A stretch of 64,000 bases of DNA from Athripsodes cinereus (GCA_947579605.1 OX388321.1:10691427-10755426); one strand, 5' to 3'. Shown: positions 1-13,580, counted from the first letter of the stretch. A program made the numbers and translations. The notes: a model not told the origin generated them from the letters alone.

Positions 1-1100
1 AGTCAATGTGGTTTCTGTTCATCATATTATCTTTTTTTTGTATAATTTTCATTTGTTTCCTTTTATTTTAGTGTATAAATTTCGTAAATCAGACCAAAGC
101 ATGTTGTTTTTGTTTTAATTCATAGGTACTTTTGTCACTTTTAAGCAAAATTTGTTCCTGGAATCAATCATGTGTTCAAATAAGTATGAAGTATTTCAAA
201 CTTGTTTTTCAAAAAATATTAATACTAAAAGCATACACAGAAAAACATTTTATGTAATTTAGTAATATAACATTTGTACACTCTCTTTATTTTACTTGAG
301 TTTGACTTGAGTTTGATTAAGTTTGACTGTAGGTGTATAATTTTTTGTAAATAAAAAAATCTTAATCATGATGGGTGTGCAATATTTTGCATTTTTTTGT
401 ACAAAGCTTCAAACGTATCTGGAGATTTTACCGTGATAAATGATTTTTTTCCACAATTGGCCAGATCCAAGATTGACTGAATTGTGAAATCAAAATTGAG
501 TGTTATTTTTTTCTGAAAAACTTTGTGTCTCTGGAGTTCAGCTTGGAACTAGTAAGCATGCCCAGTTTATTGGTTAATGTATCATTATTGAGCTTACATA
601 TCTATGTATCCAATCGCTTATTTTTTACTTTTAATTGTTCACTTGGGATCACAATGCGGAGACCCATTCTGTTTTCAAAATTAAAAATTCCTCGAATCTG
701 TGAAGGAGGGTCTGGTAATTTGAAATTATATTTAAGTTGATAAGATTTAGCGAGGATGAAAATAAGAATCTACTTTTATTATTTTTATAAAAAGTGTAAT
801 AAAAAGTTATAAAACAAACTCAAGGAGTTAGGGAGTATAAAGCGATAAAAAGTTGAACCTTTTGAAATGAGCGTCAAGCAAGAATAAACAGGGAAAGTTT
901 TTTTTATTATTTCCTATTCATAGAATAATGTACGTGTTGCGAGTAGTTTTAGATCTGATTTAAAATATTAGTAGCCACCTTTTTTATTATTTGTATATTA
1001 ACTCTTGTAAATATTTTTGTTTAATTTTCACCATCCAGTGATTTCATGTTCTAATAATCTCTTCAACGTTTTTGTGATTCTTTTAAATAAATTAGTCTAT
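1..1100. other. AT-rich DNA without recognisable gene
   Basis: I see no convincing coding region, RNA gene or transposon end. The only open frame of note (525-740, plus) has no recognisable motif and low-complexity AT-rich codons. Confidence 0.6.
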
Positions 1101-1104
1101 TAAA

Positions 1105-1325
1105 CCCATCATGGCATTTCTCACCAGTGGAGTAGCCAGCAGACCAGTTGCTGCAAACTGTTCTCTCCAAGTCAACGAAAAATAAGACATTCAGGAAGGA
1201 TGGCAACTTATTGCCGAATATAAGTTGTATTATATCTTTATTTTTTCGAACACTTTCCTTTTATAAGACACTTCAATACTTATGGTGAAGAGTGGGAGAC
1301 CAATTCTTTGCTGGGTGCTCCATGA
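1105..1325 (-). repeat. SINE-R1 copy, near full length
   Basis: Read on the minus strand it runs from a GGAGCACCC head through the segment ACCCATCCTGAATGTCTTA-like to the tail with CCACTGGTGAGAAATGCC. The same order of blocks occurs at 2160-2445 and 16490-16750, and partial copies occur throughout the window. No ORF and no clear tRNA head, so it is a short non-coding interspersed repeat. SINE is an inference from size, copy number and the LINE-D-like tail. Confidence 0.65.
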
Positions 1326-2159
1326 AATAATATAATATAATAACGAAATAACTTAAAAACAGTTGTTTAAATGTTTTTCTATAAGAAGTTAATTTTCTGA
1401 AAGTTGATGCTCATTGCTTACTTCAAACAAGAAGTATTTTATTCTATTTTAGTTGCTTTATTCAGTACTCTTTAATATTAAAAAGGGAGTAATAAATTCT
1501 GAATAACATTATTGTAAACTTAAATCATTTTGATTTTTTTGTTTAAACAATGGAATACGTTTATATATTAAATTTTTTACAGTTATGTGATGTAAATCAC
1601 AGTAACAAATAAATTTAAGCTTCTCTGTTCATTGTCTCAATGTAGTTCTTCACTAGCTGCGTGATTTAATGTGGCTAGATATTATAGTCGAGGACTACGG
1701 GGGATAATTTAATAACGTTGTATAAACGATCTTAGGATGGAGCAAATCTTTAAGTTTTATTATAATATTGTTATTATGAATATATCTTTGTTCGAACGCC
1801 CCGCGTCGAGTCGTAGTCACGTTTTCAAATGTTCTTGTTTTTCTTAGAAAATCTCAATATATTTGCATAGTGATGATATGAAGACGTGGCGGCCGAACGA
1901 ATATTGATTTTTATATTAGAGGAAATCTATTTATCTGTCATATCACATCTATTCAATTGTGAGATATTTAGAAAATATGTATTTGCATTGACTAAACTCA
2001 AGCACTTTGTTTATGCATATTATGTTTTAGAGCAAGATATAAAATATGAAGTAGGTATGTAATGACATTGAGATAAAGGCTAAATTCTTGGTTTTATTGA
2101 CGAGTAAAATGGATGAGAAACTCAATTTAATACCATTTAGATATGTATGGAATTATATT

Positions 2160-2445
2160 ATTGCCATGGAGCACCCGGCAAAAAAATTGGGTTCCCACTC
2201 TCTTGTGTAACTTTTTGAGTGTCCTGTAAAAGGCGAGTGTTTTATCGAGTGTCCTGCAGAAGGCTGGTATTCGAAAAAAATAAAGACATTTTACATCTTA
2301 AACTCAGAGATGAGATTTGCCACCCATCCTGAATGTCTTAATTTTTATTGCTATGGAAAGGACAATTTGTATATTTATTACATGCAGCTGATCTGCTGGC
2401 TACCCCACTTGTGGGATATGCCGTGATGGAATAGATTAGATATAT
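2160..2445 (+). repeat. SINE-R1 copy, full length
   Basis: Head GGAGCACCCGGCAAA, middle block GCCACCCATCCTGAATGTC, tail CTACCCCACTTGTGGGATAT followed by GCCGTGATGG. This is one of the two clearest copies of the repeat in the window. A short internal duplication (GAGTGTCCTG near 2218 and 2249) is specific to this copy. Confidence 0.7.
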
Positions 2446-2449
2446 ATTT

Positions 2450-4785
2450 ATCAGACGTATGATCTAAATATCAGGCCAGAAAATTCATAACAAAGATTGA
2501 ATATGTCTATTAATTATAAAATGTACTCCTGTGTCATTGAAATTTGTACCACGTCTCCAATAAGTAGAATTGTCATCGAGAATAGTATGTAATGAATATA
2601 CAGCGCGTCCTATTCATGGGATAAAAAAGGAGTAATTTTATATGTGTCTAACAATTTACTTAAAAGACATAGTAATTTTCATTTATCAAATAAATTATGA
2701 AAGAAAATAAATCCATAAAAATATTTACACAGAAGTCATACTCAAATCAGAGGACAAAATGGATGTATAAATTAGACAATTCAAAACGAAATTAATGTCA
2801 AAATGTAGTCAAAGTAAATATAATATAGGTAAGTGAATTTATCTGAAACGTATGAATATAGTAGCGGATGAATGAAACTTTCAACTAGAAAACTTTTCAC
2901 TTTTATCATACATACAGTTGTAAAAGATCTTTCATTGCTCTTTGTTTTTTATTTAATATATGTATTTAAGACGAGAAATTATAAAAGTATCTATACTAAA
3001 CCATTTCAAAGTGTGTTTTTTTTTCAAGATCACGAAAGCTTATAATCTGTCACCAGTATGTCTTTCTGACGTTCACAAGTTTTAAAATGAACAAACGTTG
3101 CACATCTAAGAAAAATGTTTTTTAGAAACATAACTGTTACATTACAACTTCAATAATATCCAGTCGCCTTGGTACGTAGAGTTGGTGAAAAAATAGTAAG
3201 TATTTGAAGAATAAGACGTTAATAGTACAGATAGAAGATATCGGTATCTATTAACTTTTTTGTTTTTACTATCTCAAATATAACATATTTTTATTAAAGG
3301 TTGATATTATTACAATAATACATTTAAAAACAGATAACAGCAGTAGATATTACATCTAATACTTTTCCAAGTTGTGCTCAAACGGCACACAGCAACGGCA
3401 GACTTCATTACCTAGTTTGCACTCCTTTGTAAGAGCTACATATTTTACAGCACCCAACTGCATTTCTTTTGCTCAATAAATTGCCAATATTGACGCAAAA
3501 AGACAGTTTGAATTAATTGTAGATGCCGTCGAAGTTTACTATAGGAGAAAGATTGATCTGTTTATTGAGTTGCTATCGTGTTTCGCAAACAAAATTATTA
3601 TTAAGATGAACTCTTCTCTGTAATCCTATTAATAAATACTTGCAAAATCTCATACATTAGTGGTAGATATTAACGCTTGAATTGCAGTATTTCTTTCTCA
3701 TATGAAAATTATTATACTAAGATGAAGGATCTGTTAAGTAGCAGTTGTAGATAGATATGTGTGTCTCACCGTCAGTTCGTATCAATTTAATCCTAGACAA
3801 AAGCTTTTTTAATTCACACGATACCTACTTGTTTCTGTTCTACGCAAACTTTTTGTAGCCTGTCGGATAAAAATTGCTATTCCATAAAATGCCGTTTGCC
3901 GTTTTCAGCTTTCGTGTGAATTGTAACATAAATGTGGACGATAGTAATACTTGGCAATAAAAAAGTATTGTACTTATAATTTTACGACTAGAGTTTTCAT
4001 CGACTAAAAATATGTGTCTAGTGATATACTGAGGAATTACAGAGATTTTAATACTCAACTGTGAAGATGTCACTACGGGACTTTAGTAAACTTTAGGTTG
4101 TAAAGAAAAAGTAACGATATTCCTCTGGGAGGACCGGTGATTTTTTGATGTCTTATTTCTTCAGTAGGAACAGTACTAGAATTACCTATATACTTACATA
4201 AAGTAACTAGTAGAAAGTAGGAAACTTCAAAAGATATATATCCTCGCGGGACATATAGAAAAAAGTTTCAACAAGTCACCGAAAAAACTTTTTATACTTC
4301 GTATCTCTTAATACCTACTACATACCTACATGTGTTGATGTTATAATACATTACATTGTATATATATATGTATGTATGTATAATAATATTATTATTGCTA
4401 TATATTCTACAATATACACTCTAGTATGTAGTCTTTTTGTTGGCATTTAAAATATCTCATAATATTATTGTAGGGTAAAGAGTGTGTTAATTGGCTGGTA
4501 AAGCGACTAATGCATGATTCAGGAATGCTGGAAAAATTATGCTACTACTATTACTACTTCTAAAGCAATCAAGATGAAAGATCAATAATTTTTAGTCTGA
4601 CTTGTGTTTGTTGTTTGCGAATTGACTACTGGCTAAACCACTGGTGAATGCCTTCATTGTATGGATGATAATAATTTGAAAAGTTAATAGGCTGGAGTTC
4701 AGACCACCATTTAATTGTATTTAAAGGGATAATTTTAAATATATTTTTCTTCACTCAGCCTTTAAATAATAATTATTTATTTATA
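2450..4785. other. AT-rich DNA without recognisable gene
   Basis: Nothing recognisable on either strand. The minus-strand open frame 3840-4073 carries no known motif. A short TATG-type microsatellite occurs near 4358-4382. Confidence 0.55.
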
Positions 4786-4795
4786 GGATTGGGAT

Positions 4796-5203
4796 GGCTG
4801 CGAGTCTTGGCACTTAACCAAGGCTCAAGAGCGGAAGATACTAAGCTTTGAAAACAAGTGTCTTAGAAGGATTTTGGATGTCAGATGGTATGAACATGTT
4901 ACAAATGATGCTGTGCGCCGGCGCACCCAGCAGAGACCTGTAATCTCCGTAATACAAGAGAGACGATGGTCCTGGCTGGGACATGTTTTGAGAACGCCCA
5001 ATGATAGTTGGCCAAAAAGAGCACTGTTCTTCCGTCCGCAGGGGTTCCGTAGGCCCGGGCGTCCCTCTTTCACAATACACCGTTCCTATGACAACGATAT
5101 CAGAGCGCAAGGAATGTCGTGGGAAGAGGTGACGCAATTGGCACAGAGACGCTCTGAATGGAGGAGGCTGGTTTCTGCCCTGTGCTCCCGAGAGGAGCGT
5201 TGA
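4796..5203 (+). pseudogene. LINE-A reverse transcriptase C-terminus, 5'-truncated
   Basis: This is the C-terminal end of a non-LTR retrotransposon polyprotein. The frame is open from GCESW at 4796, through KAQERKILSFENKCLRRIL, WLGHVLR and GRPS, to CSREER and a stop at 5203, so coding starts well before the first ATG at 4874. The pattern (CES/TW, then RRIL, then W-GH-LR, then a GRP motif) is the usual tail downstream of the YADD reverse transcriptase core in RTE-like LINEs. The catalytic core is absent. A GATGATGATG tail follows at 5208-5230, as expected for LINE reverse transcription from a microsatellite-like 3' end. Other copies lie at 23965, 24345, 25960, 27520, 33670, 53165 and 59205. Confidence 0.8.
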
Positions 5204-5207
5204 GGGC

Positions 5208-5230
5208 GATGATGATGATGATGATGATTT
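5208..5230 (+). repeat. (GAT)n tail of LINE-A
   Basis: A run of ATG/GAT trinucleotides starts shortly after the LINE-A stop codon. The same tail follows the copies at 27782 and, in reverse, at 53168, so it is part of the element end and not an independent microsatellite. Confidence 0.75.
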
Positions 5231-5360
5231 ATTTATGTTTAACGGTTTGTCAAATCTCTTTATGAGTAGAATAGATATAAAAAGGTGTGAAAAAGTATAA
5301 ATATGTGTGTTTCACTAATTTTCTCTCCTAAGCCTATAATATATAAAAAAAACAGTAATA

Positions 5361-5744
5361 TCGACGGTCCAGTTCCACACATCAACAAGTTGAAATTTTA
5401 GTTTTTTTAAATTTAATTGGTAATTGATAAAACAACTCCACTCTTTCAATTCCACAAACAAATAAATCAAAAAATACACGGTTCCCTTTATATATTAATT
5501 ATTAAATTAATGAAAAAAATGTCCCTATTTTCAATTCCACGAATAAATATTTCGAATTGTATAACTATTGAACGGAGCAAAGACTACGTAACGCCTCTTA
5601 CAGTGCGATTATTATATGGACTAGGTATATCACTTTTTTGTTGTGTTTTTAAAAAGCATAATATAAATACACCAAAATTACAAAATGGCGATGTCTCGAC
5701 TATGAGACATTTTGACTTGTTGATGTGGGGAACTGGACCGTCGA
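5361..5744. mobile_element. TA-flanked MITE with TCGACGG terminal inverted repeats
   Basis: The left end TCGACGGTCCAGTTCCACAC and the inverted right end agree over about 30 bp with one mismatch, and TA lies immediately outside both ends (5359-5360 and 5745-5746). About 384 bp. An open frame covers much of it (5417-5773) but has no transposase motif. TA target duplication and size fit a non-autonomous Tc1/mariner-superfamily element; the family is inferred. Confidence 0.7.
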
Positions 5745-5774
5745 TATACAAAAACTCCTCTTTAAACATCTAAT

Positions 5775-7985
5775 GACAGTAGGTACCTATTATGAAAAAA
5801 TAACTAAATAATCAGTCACTATGGTGTTTACCCTATCTAAGGGGTTTTCCTACATTTTTTCACCTCTTTTACCCTTTTGCGGGTTTTCCCAAATACATGC
5901 GTAGTTTTGTGTGTTTTATATTTTGTAGAATAATAAATATTATTAAATTCACGTATTCCAGTAAATATTTAGCATACCTTATAAAAATATGTGGAATTTA
6001 TGATAAATTTATTTCCACGAAAAAAATGTTCACTTTGTTTATTTTTTCTGTAGAAATTGTGTAAAGTTTTTTTCATTTAATTTATTTTAAATTTATTTAA
6101 TAAGATGAAAAAAAACTAATATTTTAATGATATGACCACTTTTCTTGGAGTTTTTATTTGAAATTCACAATGTCCATATTGAAAATAAAATAACGATATA
6201 ATATCAGTATTCATATTGTGTATAATATCTTTTTTACACAGTACGTAACACCTTTTTGATTTTTTCGTTCTGAACTTTATTAGCCAATGGATCAAAAATG
6301 CATGGAATAAAAATTCTCTGTACCAATAAAAAAATTAAGACATTTATTATGAGCAGTTTTACTTAATCACTGAGTGGAAGATTTTAGTTCCGTTCTCAAC
6401 GAAGAATAGGTCTTCTACTTTCTTTTTAAGTTTTTGAGTATCTCGTTAAAAGCGAAAACAAGACATACGCTTTGTACGTTATAAGTATGATATCTATTTA
6501 AAATAGGTATCTAATATGATTTAAAACACCTCTTTATAACAGGGATTGTACAAGAATTGTACAATGTACTCGTATATAAACTCATACACGGTGTAAATTT
6601 TTCGTCTTAATTAACACTTGTAATAAAATTGTGTATCTTTACAAGTAATAACAGCAGTTCTTTCATAAAACAGACATTTTGACGTAACATTAACATGATA
6701 GAGAAGAAGTGATAAGTTTTTAATTTATCTGAATAATCTTGGAAATAGACTATCGATATATCTTTATTTTTATACATGAAATAAAAATCACCTGATTCCA
6801 AGACATTTCGAGTATTTCTATATTTTTTCGACTGTCTTAAGTTAGCAAATTTACGAATAGTAAGATAGAGTGGTAAGTTCTAAATTTTGGAACAAACTAA
6901 GCTCACACGGTTCGACAAAGAGTGGTAAATGGAGAGAGCTTTAGTGCAGCGAATATGAGATTTTACTTCAACAAAAGTAGTTATTTATACAGTTGCGGAT
7001 ATTTCTCCAAATAGAGTATTCACTAGAGTATTTACAATATCATCGTCTTCTTATCACAAAAAAAGAATAAGACTTTGAGAATGGGTGGCATAACTCATTT
7101 TTTTATACTTATTTTCCGATCAGTTTAATAGTCAAACAGAATACTTATTTTAAGAGTTTCCTAATGATGTGGTTTAGTGCATAGTATAGAATTTTAGTCG
7201 CTATTTCTTTGTTCTTTTCTGTATTTCTTATAGTAAACTTGATATTAAAGTATAGATGTAATACAAATTTTATTTTTTTCTTATGTATCTAGATAAAGTA
7301 TACCCTCTCATCTATAAATTTTTATCTCCCTTTGTAATACGCATATATAATATTGATGTAATATTACTATGAACTGCAAAACGGGAATATTATACCAATT
7401 AAATGTTATTATTTCATTTCATTCGTTTTTATAACCCCGTGTTTAATACGAGTTTAACGAATGAACCTAATATAAAACGAAGCCTCCAGAGATAGTAATT
7501 ACTTAAGAATAAAGTTCTGAAAATTTCATAGTGAGCAGTAAATTTTCGATAATGCCAAAGATTAAAATGATTTTATCTACCAACGGATCTTATCAAAGAA
7601 AATGTGAGCATCAAATTTGTTTTATTCATATCAAAATATAACAAAAAAGTGCTTAGCTCCAATTAAATTTTCAAAAAAGTTTTTTGATATTGAATAATGT
7701 AAGTATGTATCAGTTAAAAAAAAAACGATCAATTCGCTGAAAAAAAGATATGTGCAGAGACAAAGACGGTGAAAAAAATAGAAAAGCAGTGTCTAAGGTC
7801 ACCGTATCGAAAGTCGACAATGATTTCCGATGATGTAAGATGCTTTTTCGCAATATATCTTTTCTATGACAACGTAGCTTTTTATCTGGGCTGCTTATGG
7901 GAAATTTGAAGAGATAATGATGAAGAAGTTTTATGAACAAGAAGATTCCAGCTTTTTACAAAATATTCAAATTTTATTTTGTTTT
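5775..7985. other. AT-rich DNA without recognisable gene
   Basis: No coding motif, RNA gene or element end recognised. Open frames at 6607-6801 and 7710-7940 (minus) look like chance. Confidence 0.55.
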
Positions 7986-7989
7986 TTTT

Positions 7990-9110
7990 TTTGTTATATT
8001 TATTTATTTATTTATTTATTTATTAAATAAACGGCTAATGCCTTTACAAACATAAAATATAATAAAACAGAACAAAAAATACACATTTCACATTAAATCC
8101 AAATAGGCTAATAAAAAACAAACCATGTAAAAAATAACTTAATAGCAAAACAAGACAATACATATTGCCATTTTAAAAAAAGTATGCACTTAATAATAAA
8201 AGTAATAATCTACATATACAAGTATCTAATAATAAAAGTAATAATAGTAATTTCATGATTAACAAAAATAGTCTAAAGATATGTACATGCAGATATCACT
8301 ATGTATGTATGTATAGAGTAGTAAATTAATGCAAGCGTTGCCAAAAATTATAATTATCAAAAAATAATGTCTTACCCATCAGGCGACAATAATAATCAAA
8401 TACAAGTAATTTCGCTGTGAGTACAATCAATACTGTGCGATACTTCCACTCACTCAGTGCATAAGCACGCAATGTCTTCTAGATAAGTGTTGCATAGTTA
8501 AGTTTTCATTGGGTAAGTTTATTCGACAATTTTTTGTCAATCATGACAACATATACATACATATGAGCAAGCAATACTCTCTTTCTACAAATAATAATTT
8601 AGAAACTATAAACATATTATTGAGTATTTCATGAACACCTGACACACGTATGCTAGTTGCATTTACGAAAACCAAAGTGTATTCAATATACAATATAAGA
8701 AAACAAAGTTAAAACAAAAAAATAACAAAAACAAGATGTTCTACTTACAAGTATCATAGTGTATTTAATATACAAAAAAACAACAAGTAGGATATTCATC
8801 TATGAGCAAGTATTGCACATAACATTTAGATCATTTAATTATAATATTGTATTTCGGGAATCAAATATATTTTTCAAAATTATTCTAAGTGAAGTAAAAC
8901 TCGTATTGAACAGATCAATGTCCGACAGAAATTCGTTTCCTAAGCGATGTAAACGAGGGATGACTGTATGTCTGACGTAGTTGGTGGTATAGTTGTCAAA
9001 ATAAAAGGGTTCGCGGTTTCTCGTACATCGCCCAGGCACACGAAAGTTAATGAACTGAAGTAATTCAGGGCTGTCAAAAAAGTTATTTAAAATTTTAATA
9101 TATTGCACTA
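7990..9110 (-). mobile_element. Non-LTR retrotransposon 3' end with AAAT tail
   Basis: The minus strand ends in an (AAAT)n run at about 7994-8028, preceded by GGCATTAGCCGTTTATT, a common tail arrangement of jockey/CR1-type LINEs. About 0.8 kb upstream in the same orientation is the coding remnant at 8839-9108. The region between is non-coding A-rich sequence, probably 3' UTR. A related tail (GGCAAATTGCCGTTTATTG then AAAT repeats, minus) lies at 16797-16860. Confidence 0.55.
8839..9108 (-). pseudogene. LINE polyprotein C-terminal remnant (PELL-INFRVP type)
   Basis: An 89-residue open frame contains SPELLQFINFRVPGRCTRNR, then NYTTNYVRHTVIPRLHRLGN, then a DLF-S segment. This INF-VP / R-TNY / RL-N arrangement is characteristic of the extreme C-terminus of many arthropod non-LTR retrotransposon polyproteins. 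There is no reverse transcriptase core, so the copy is 5'-truncated. The ATG is arbitrary. The clade is not certain; jockey or CR1 are likely. Confidence 0.6.
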
Positions 9111-9432
9111 TATTTTCTTTAGTTAATATTTTATTATTTTTAAAAAATTATTTTAGAAATACATATGGCGAAAAATATTTTAACACGTACACAAAATAAA
9201 TAAAAATAACATCAATAACAAAGATACGTTTTTAAAAATGAGTAAAATAATTTCAAGCGTCGACAGATCAAACATAAAATTAAAAAAGCGTTTGTTTATT
9301 TAACTGTTTTTTTTTCTAAGAAATTAACTGTTATTCATAGACGAGTAAGTAAAGAAAATAATTCTTAAGGTAAGTAAAAGGTTATACATAGTATGGCATG
9401 AAGATAGCATGTTGCTATCCTTGAACGAGTTG

Positions 9433-11096
9433 AACAAAAATAGTTGTCTTATTATACCCACGAGAGTAAGTAGGTACCATACGATGATAAGAGTAGATAA
9501 ACTAGGCTTCTTGTAGTAGGTATTACAAAAATAGTTGTCTTATTATATCCAGGAGAGTAAGTACCATACGATGATAAGAGTAGATAAACTAGGCTTCTTG
9601 TAGTAGGTATTACAAAAATAGTTGTCTTATTATACCCAGGAGAGTAAGTACCATACGATGATAAGAGTAGATAAACTAGGCTTCTTGTAGTAGGTATTAC
9701 AAAAATAGTTGTCTTATTATACCCAGGAGAGTAAGTACCGTACGATGATAAGAGTAGATAAACTAGGCTTCTTGTAGTAGGTATTACAAAAATAGTTGTC
9801 TTATTATACCCAGGAGAGTAAGTACCATACGATGATAAGAGTAGATAAACTAGGCTTCTTGTAGTAGGTATTACAAAAATAGTTGTCTTATTATACCCAG
9901 GAGAGTAAGTACCGTACGATGATAAGAGTAGATAAACTAGGCTTCTTGTAGTAGGTATTACAAAAATAGTTGTCTTATTATACCCAGGAGAGTAAGTACC
10001 GTACGATGATAAGAGTAGATAAACTAGGCTTCTTGTAGTAGGTATTACAAAAATAGTTGTCTTATTATACCCAGGAGAGTAAGTACCATACGATGATAAG
10101 AGTAGATAAACTAGGCTTCTTGTAGTAGGTATTACAAAAATAGTTGTTTTATTATACCCAGGAGAGTAAGTACCGTACGATGATAAGAGTAGATAAACTA
10201 GGCTTCTTGTAGTAGGTATTACAAAAATAGTTGTTTTATTATACCCAGAAGAGTAAGTACCATACGATGATAAGAGTAGATAAACTAGGCTTCTTGTAGT
10301 AGGTATTACAAAAATAGTTGTCTTATTATACCCAGGAGAGTAAGTACCGTACGATGATAAGAGTAGATAAACTAGGCTTCTTGTAGTAGGTATTACAAAA
10401 ATAGTTGTTTTATTATACCCAGAAGAGTAAGTACCATACGATGATAAGAGTAGATAAACTAGGCTTCTTGTAGTAGGTATTACAAAAATAGTTGTTTTAT
10501 TATACCCAGAAGAGTAAGTACCATACGATGATAAGAGTAGATAAACTAGGCTTCTTGTAGTAGGTATTACAAAAATAGTTGTTTTATTATACCCAGAAGA
10601 GTAAGTACCATACGATGATAAGAGTAGATAAACTAAGCTACTTGTAGTAGGTATTACAAAAATAGTTGTCTTATTATACCCAGAAGAGTAAGTACCATAC
10701 GATGATAAGAGTAGATAAACTAAGCTACTTGTAGTAGGTATTACAAAAATAGTTGTCTTATTATACCCAGAAGAGTAAGTACCATACGATGATAAGAGTA
10801 GATAAACTAAGCTACTTGTAGTAGGTATTACAAAAATAGTTGTTTTATTATACCCAGAAGAGTAAGTACCATACGATGATAAGAGTAGATAAACTAAGCT
10901 ACTTGTAGTAGGTATTACAAAAATAGTTGTTTTATTATACCCAGAAGAGTAAGTACCATACGATGATAAGAGTAGATAAACTAAGCTACTTGTAGTAGGT
11001 ATTACAAAAATAGTTGTTTTATTATACCCAGAAGAGTAAGTACCATACGATGATAAGAGTAGATAAACTAAGCTACTTGTAGTAGGTATTACATAA
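9433..11096. repeat. 87-bp tandem satellite/minisatellite, 19 copies
   Basis: The landmark ACGATGATAAGAGTAG recurs exactly every 87 bp from 9481 to 11047, giving 19 copies and a partial first unit. Units differ at a few diagnostic sites: GGCTTC versus AGCTAC, CTTATT versus TTTATT, CAGGAG versus CAGAAG, and CCATAC versus CCGTAC. Early units carry GGCTTC/CAGGAG and the last six carry AGCTAC/CAGAAG. Although 87 is a multiple of three, stops occur in every unit, so it is non-coding. Confidence 0.97.
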
Positions 11097-11099
11097 ATA

Positions 11100-12230
11100 T
11101 TTTCAGCGTGTAACCTAAACTTACTTACAAAAGTAAAAACGTTTCGTAAGATATCTTAAAACGGAAACAGTCTATTTTTATCTAATTCAAGACACTCGAT
11201 ATAGATTGCATACCTCATTCAGTAAAATGTACCTACTGTTAAAAATAATATTACATAATATGTGATGTTTAACAAATATAAAGGATGTCAAATGTAACAG
11301 TTTACCGATATTTTCATTTTGTAAATAAAACAATATTTTTGTACTTATTGTCTTCTTTTAACTATGTACATGCCTTCTAAATATGTGGTACAATTATTCA
11401 TATAAAAAAAATCATCAAATTTTACCAGTAAATAATTTGTCTGGAAATCAAAATGTCAATTTTGTTACTTTCGACACCACTCTCCCCTACTGAAAAAACT
11501 CATGAAATCTTATTTTAACTATGGTGTTTAAAAAATTCAGGCTTACACCAGACACTGTGACTTGGCAAGTTAGACGTTAGTTAGTGGTTATATGGAAAAA
11601 ATTGCTACATAGTGATAATCTCACCATTGCATACCGTCCTAATATATTTTATATTGTATTGTAAACTCTATTACATAATGATGATGTGCAAATTAAATAA
11701 ATACCGTTGTGTATAATAATAAAGAATCTTTGATTGTATTACAATACTATAGGATGGTTCCTATAGTTATTATAACAAAGTAATAAGATAATAATTACTA
11801 AGAAAAACTTCTTATTGTTGGAAGGTAGATAACACCAAAGTAATACATACTATTCCTGTGAATATTCTTATATAATAAGAAGCTGAGTAGGTGAAAGATG
11901 ATCACGCTAATTCTCATCTTGCGTGCAACAAGATATTGTAGTAAGTATTACAATAGTATCTATGTATTGTAAATTATTACTTTCCCATCACGAACAACTT
12001 CTTCAGACACTCTACTACCTATGTAACTACAAACTCATCAAATCTTGTTAAACATTATAATAATAATAATAATTTATCTTATGAGTCGAAGTTATAAACA
12101 ACTTTGATTTTAATTAATATTAATTATACTCGTACATCCCTTAGAGTCTAAGGCAAGGAATAAGTATCCCACCCTTTTTGGAATTTTTGAGGGTTCTGTA
12201 ACAATATATCTCATAAAAGATCTTCTTTTT
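11100..12230. other. AT-rich DNA without recognisable gene
   Basis: No gene or repeat recognised between the satellite and the LINE-B fragment. Confidence 0.5.
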
Positions 12231-12234
12231 TCTG

Positions 12235-12500
12235 CGCCATGTCAGGTCCCCCCGACGTTGACGATCACTCCGACGAAAACCTCCCTGTCTTGTGCTGCTC
12301 TGAACAGGTCATCCACTGTCCTTATTCCGGTCCACTCTCTAATGTTGCGCAGCCAGGACATCTGCTTTCTGCCTACTCCCCGTCTTCCCTCTATCTTACC
12401 CTCCAATATAAGGCGAAGGAGACGATACTTCTCTCCACGAAGCATGTGACCCAAATATGAGACGTTCTTTACTTTGACAATCGACAACAGCTCAGCATAA
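12235..12500 (-). pseudogene. LINE-B C-terminal fragment
   Basis: The minus-strand frame contains VKVRN-like VKVKNVSYLGHMLRGEKYRL, GKIEGRRGVGRKQMSWLRNI and DDLFRAAQDRE, ending at NVGGT. It is collinear with the larger LINE-B copy at 13612-14520 and the copy at 46439-46811. Only the post-RT tail remains, so this is a short 5'-truncated insertion. Confidence 0.8.
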
Positions 12501-12559
12501 AAGAAACTTAACATTTTTAGATCAGCGATGAAACATGCTACCCATCCTGTATATTTAAC

Positions 12560-13580
12560 ATTTATGATTGTCATTGAGAGAATATCCCTGCGTTCATTAC
12601 ACGCTATAAGTCCGCTAGCTATGGGATAGGGTATATATGAGGGATATGGAGTATTAGTGTAGAGGTGGAGCTTAAAATAAAGATATTCCTTGAGTTGATA
12701 TAACGAAATAACTATAAATAATTTTTATTGTGACTGCAAAAGCTTTCACCTACTGTTGGTTATTGGAAGTTGTTTTGCTTTTATTGCAAAATCTAGATTC
12801 ATCTTATCTTGTTATCATTTTATGAGGTCACCTTTACGTAACAAGCTCCTGCTTGATGTGGGGGTGTTGGAATTTTAATAAATCCAAGCCCACCCTAAAT
12901 TTTTAATTGAATCCATTTTCTTACATAAAAGGTGTAAAAGTTCTTCACTATAATAATATGAAATAGATAGGAATTACCTCATTTGATTACATATAATTTT
13001 TTCTTATTTTTTCCAGCAAATTAATTTATAATTTTTCTATTACTTTGATGATTCACTTATAAATGTTCATCGTAAAATAATACGAAACCTTTTGAACTCA
13101 TAATGCTGTATGAATTTGGTTTTTAAATTGACAATTAAAAATTACCTTTATATATGCCTATGATCATGCCAACGTATAACATATTTTCGTCACATTTACT
13201 AAATATTAATATATTAATTTTGTATTAATAATTTATCCATATTATATGTGTACCTCGTCGATTAGTTTATAATTAAATACTAACGTTAATAACCGTGGTT
13301 ATAATTTCATCGGTTCCGTTGAGTTTGTGGTTGTACATTGTGTACTTTGGCATCGAGTATTTTGGTAATTTGCATATTTGAAATATAATATTATTTACTC
13401 ATTTTATGTGCTTAGAGTGAATATCGAAATAACGACAGTTTTCGATATAAAGAATATTTTATTTTAGAATTCTGTAATTTCAGACATGACGTGTTTAAAA
13501 GTGCAGTTTTACCCTTTTATTATTGCGTGATATATCTTATAGGTATGAAAAAATGAAAGATATAACATTGACTGAGTTGG
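12560..13580. other. AT-rich DNA without recognisable gene
   Basis: Nothing recognised apart from a short fragment resembling the middle block of SINE-R1 just before it (about 12510-12550). Confidence 0.5.

Noticed and set aside
5417..5773. 118-codon ORF
   Set aside because: It lies almost entirely within the TA-flanked MITE, has no motif, and runs through the terminal inverted repeat.
9433..11096. CRISPR-like or protein-coding tandem repeat
   Set aside because: Repeats are contiguous without unique spacers, and stops occur in every 87-bp unit. It is a satellite in a eukaryotic genome.
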